Source: Pseudomonadota bacterium (GTDB taxonomy: Bacteria; Pseudomonadota; Gammaproteobacteria; Xanthomonadales; Xanthomonadaceae). From it: a stretch of 14,539 bases of DNA. The position numbers and the translations under genes were made by a program. Shown in pieces: positions 13,474 through 14,539 of this stretch. The stretch spans positions 1 through 14,539 of the forward strand of contig JAEXNZ010000544.1 in NCBI GenBank assembly GCA_023439425.1, given 5' to 3'. A model generated the notes under the pieces. That model was not told the origin of the DNA. It saw nothing but the letters and a program-made list of their open reading frames with translations, and made no database searches. Each line of letters begins with the position of its first letter. Within the stretch, counting starts at the first letter, position 1.

Positions 13474-14539
13474 CGCCCCTCCCTGCGCGTCGGGCGCGCA
13501 TCCAAGGGTGCCGCGGGGTCGGCACTGGCATCCACCTGCACCTTGTCGCGCACCGCCGGGCTGAGCTGCTCGCGCAGCGCGGCATACACCGCCTCGGCGC
13601 GGCGCATGCCCAGCGCCTGGTTGTAGGGCACCGCGCCACGCACATCGGCGTGGCCGACGATCACCAGCCGGCCAGCGCCACGCTGCTCCAGGTCCTGGGC
13701 GATGCGGGCCAGCAGCGGTTGCATGGCCGGGCGGATCACCGCGCTGTCGGTGTCGAACAGTACCGTGCCGACCAGGGAGCCGCCCTGATCCACGCCGACC
13801 AGCAGCGAGGCCGGGTCATCCACATCGGCGCGCGCGACCACGCGCACCTGCGCCGCTCCGCCGTCCAGCGCCTTCAGCAGGGCCGCGCGCACTGCATTGG
13901 CGCGCTCGTAGGCAATGACCTCGTTACCGCCATTGGCCGAGACAATCACCTCGCCCTCGCCGTGCTGGCGCACCTGCGCGGCCATCTGCGCGATCACCGG
14001 CTGGTACCGCTCGGCAATCTGCGCGCTGTCCGGGGCGAAGAACACTTCGCCCAGCACCATTTCGACCTCGCGCTTCTCTTCCAGCACCGTGGCCGGCAAC
14101 TGCACGGCGAAGTCGAAGCGGGTCGGCACGCCCGGCGTCACCCGGCGCAGCTGCGGATTGCGGGTGATGAAGGTGCTGCCTTCCGGCAGCGTCGCCGCAT
14201 CCACCTTGAGCACATAGTTGCGCCCGCGCGCCTGGCCACCACCGCTCACGCCCACCACGTGATAGCGGCCGAACTGGTCGGTCTCCATCAACAGACCTTC
14301 CACCGAGCCGATCCGCACGCCCGGAATGCCGGCCTCGTCGATACCGTCATTGGCGATCACGTAGTCCACAACGTAACCGCCCTCGCCCGGGCTGACTGTG
14401 CGCTGCACGCGCGGTGCTGCCGCCGTGAGGCCCTTGGCTGCATCGCCGCTGCGCTCGATGCGGGTGCCGCCCTGCGCATCCAGATGCACGCGCACACCCT
14501 GGCGGTTGTCGAGCACGAAGTCGTCGGTGAAGCGCGGCT
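13470..14539 (-). CDS. Surface protein with Cna-B/SdrD-like and two OmpA-like domains (C-terminal part, cut by window edge)
   Basis: The frame is open to the right edge of the window. The first in-frame start visible, GTG at 14516, lies inside a beta-rich region preceded by coding-like sequence (RFTDDFVLDNRQG), so the true start is outside. Numbering from that GTG: residues 62-140 form a Cna-B/carboxypeptidase-regulatory-like fold (GIPGVRIG, then TDQFGRYHVVGV, NYVLKVDAATLPEGS and FDFAVQLP), as found between repeats in SdrD/DUF11-type surface proteins. Residues 154-217 are a degenerate OmpA-like domain. Residues 249-330 are a canonical OmpA C-terminal domain: VLFDTDSAVIRP, VIVGHADVRG, YNQALGMRRAEAVYAAL, with the Asp (D291) and Arg residues that bind diaminopimelate in this family. 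The protein ends in a basic RPTRREGR tail. The OmpA domain should tether it to peptidoglycan. It is translationally coupled to the barrel gene by a 4-nt ATGA overlap. The missing N-terminal part may hold DUF11 or other repeats; that cannot be seen. Confidence 0.9.
   Translation of the reverse strand, partial: PRFTDDFVLDNRQGVRVHLDAQGGTRIERSGDAAKGLTAAAPRVQRTVSPGEGGYVVDYVIANDGIDEAGIPGVRIGSVEGLLMETDQFGRYHVVGVSGGGQARGRNYVLKVDAATLPEGSTFITRNPQLRRVTPGVPTRFDFAVQLPATVLEEKREVEMVLGEVFFAPDSAQIAERYQPVIAQMAAQVRQHGEGEVIVSANGGNEVIAYERANAVRAALLKALDGGAAQVRVVARADVDDPASLLVGVDQGGSLVGTVLFDTDSAVIRPAMQPLLARIAQDLEQRGAGRLVIVGHADVRGAVPYNQALGMRRAEAVYAALREQLSPAVRDKVQVDASADPAAPLDARPTRREGR
13476..13484 (-). promoter_or_regulatory. 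Shine-Dalgarno of the barrel gene inside the upstream coding region
   Basis: On the - strand AGGGAGGGG lies a few nt before the ATG at 13473, inside the last codons of the OmpA-type gene. It supports this start for the barrel protein and tight translational coupling between the two genes. Confidence 0.6.

Noticed and set aside
10390..13626. A 1078-codon open frame on the + strand antisense to the barrel gene
   Set aside because: This is a common effect of high GC at third positions. The protein has no recognisable fold, while the - strand frame has a signal peptide, strand pattern and an aromatic end.

Overview
The window looks like the chromosome of a gammaproteobacterium of the Xanthomonadaceae, most likely Stenotrophomonas or a close relative. 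This rests on the very high GC with GC-rich third positions, a GTAG-headed REP-like hairpin of the kind common in Stenotrophomonas, and the type of surface proteins present. The genus is an inference; there is no rRNA or other taxonomic marker here.

Layout. The left edge (1-220) is non-coding and holds small hairpins and one copy (A) of a 62-bp repeat. A lipoprotein of unknown function follows on the + strand (221-1282). A convergent intergenic region (1283-1495) carries a REP-like hairpin that starts inside the stop codon and the second copy (B) of the 62-bp repeat. Everything from 1496 to the right edge is on the - strand. Read in the direction of transcription (right to left), the order is: the C-terminal part of a large surface protein with a Cna-B/SdrD-like fold and two OmpA-like domains (cut by the window edge, 13470 to beyond 14539); a 1223-residue outer-membrane beta-barrel protein (9802-13473, ATGA overlap); a small secreted DUF11 protein (9059-9799, 2 nt after the previous stop); a 157-bp gap with a repeated TGACAT motif and a possible promoter; a 1038-residue YadA-like trimeric autotransporter adhesin (5785-8901); a subtilisin-like S8 protease (3938-5710); a 12-bp perfect hairpin; and a CadC/ToxR-like membrane-bound wHTH regulator with a long periplasmic TPR domain (1496-3844).

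How the genes may work together. The - strand genes all encode envelope or surface proteins plus one membrane-spanning regulator. The OmpA/Cna-B protein, the barrel and the DUF11 protein are translationally coupled and probably form one envelope complex: a peptidoglycan-anchored protein, an outer-membrane barrel and a small exported Ig-like subunit. The adhesin and protease form a second unit, in which the protease could process or shed surface proteins, possibly including the adhesin. The regulator has the topology to sense a periplasmic state and control the cluster, and the direct repeats upstream of the adhesin are candidate operators. These functional links are inferences from gene order and domain content. 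No tRNA, rRNA, CRISPR array, integrase, transposase or phage gene was seen.
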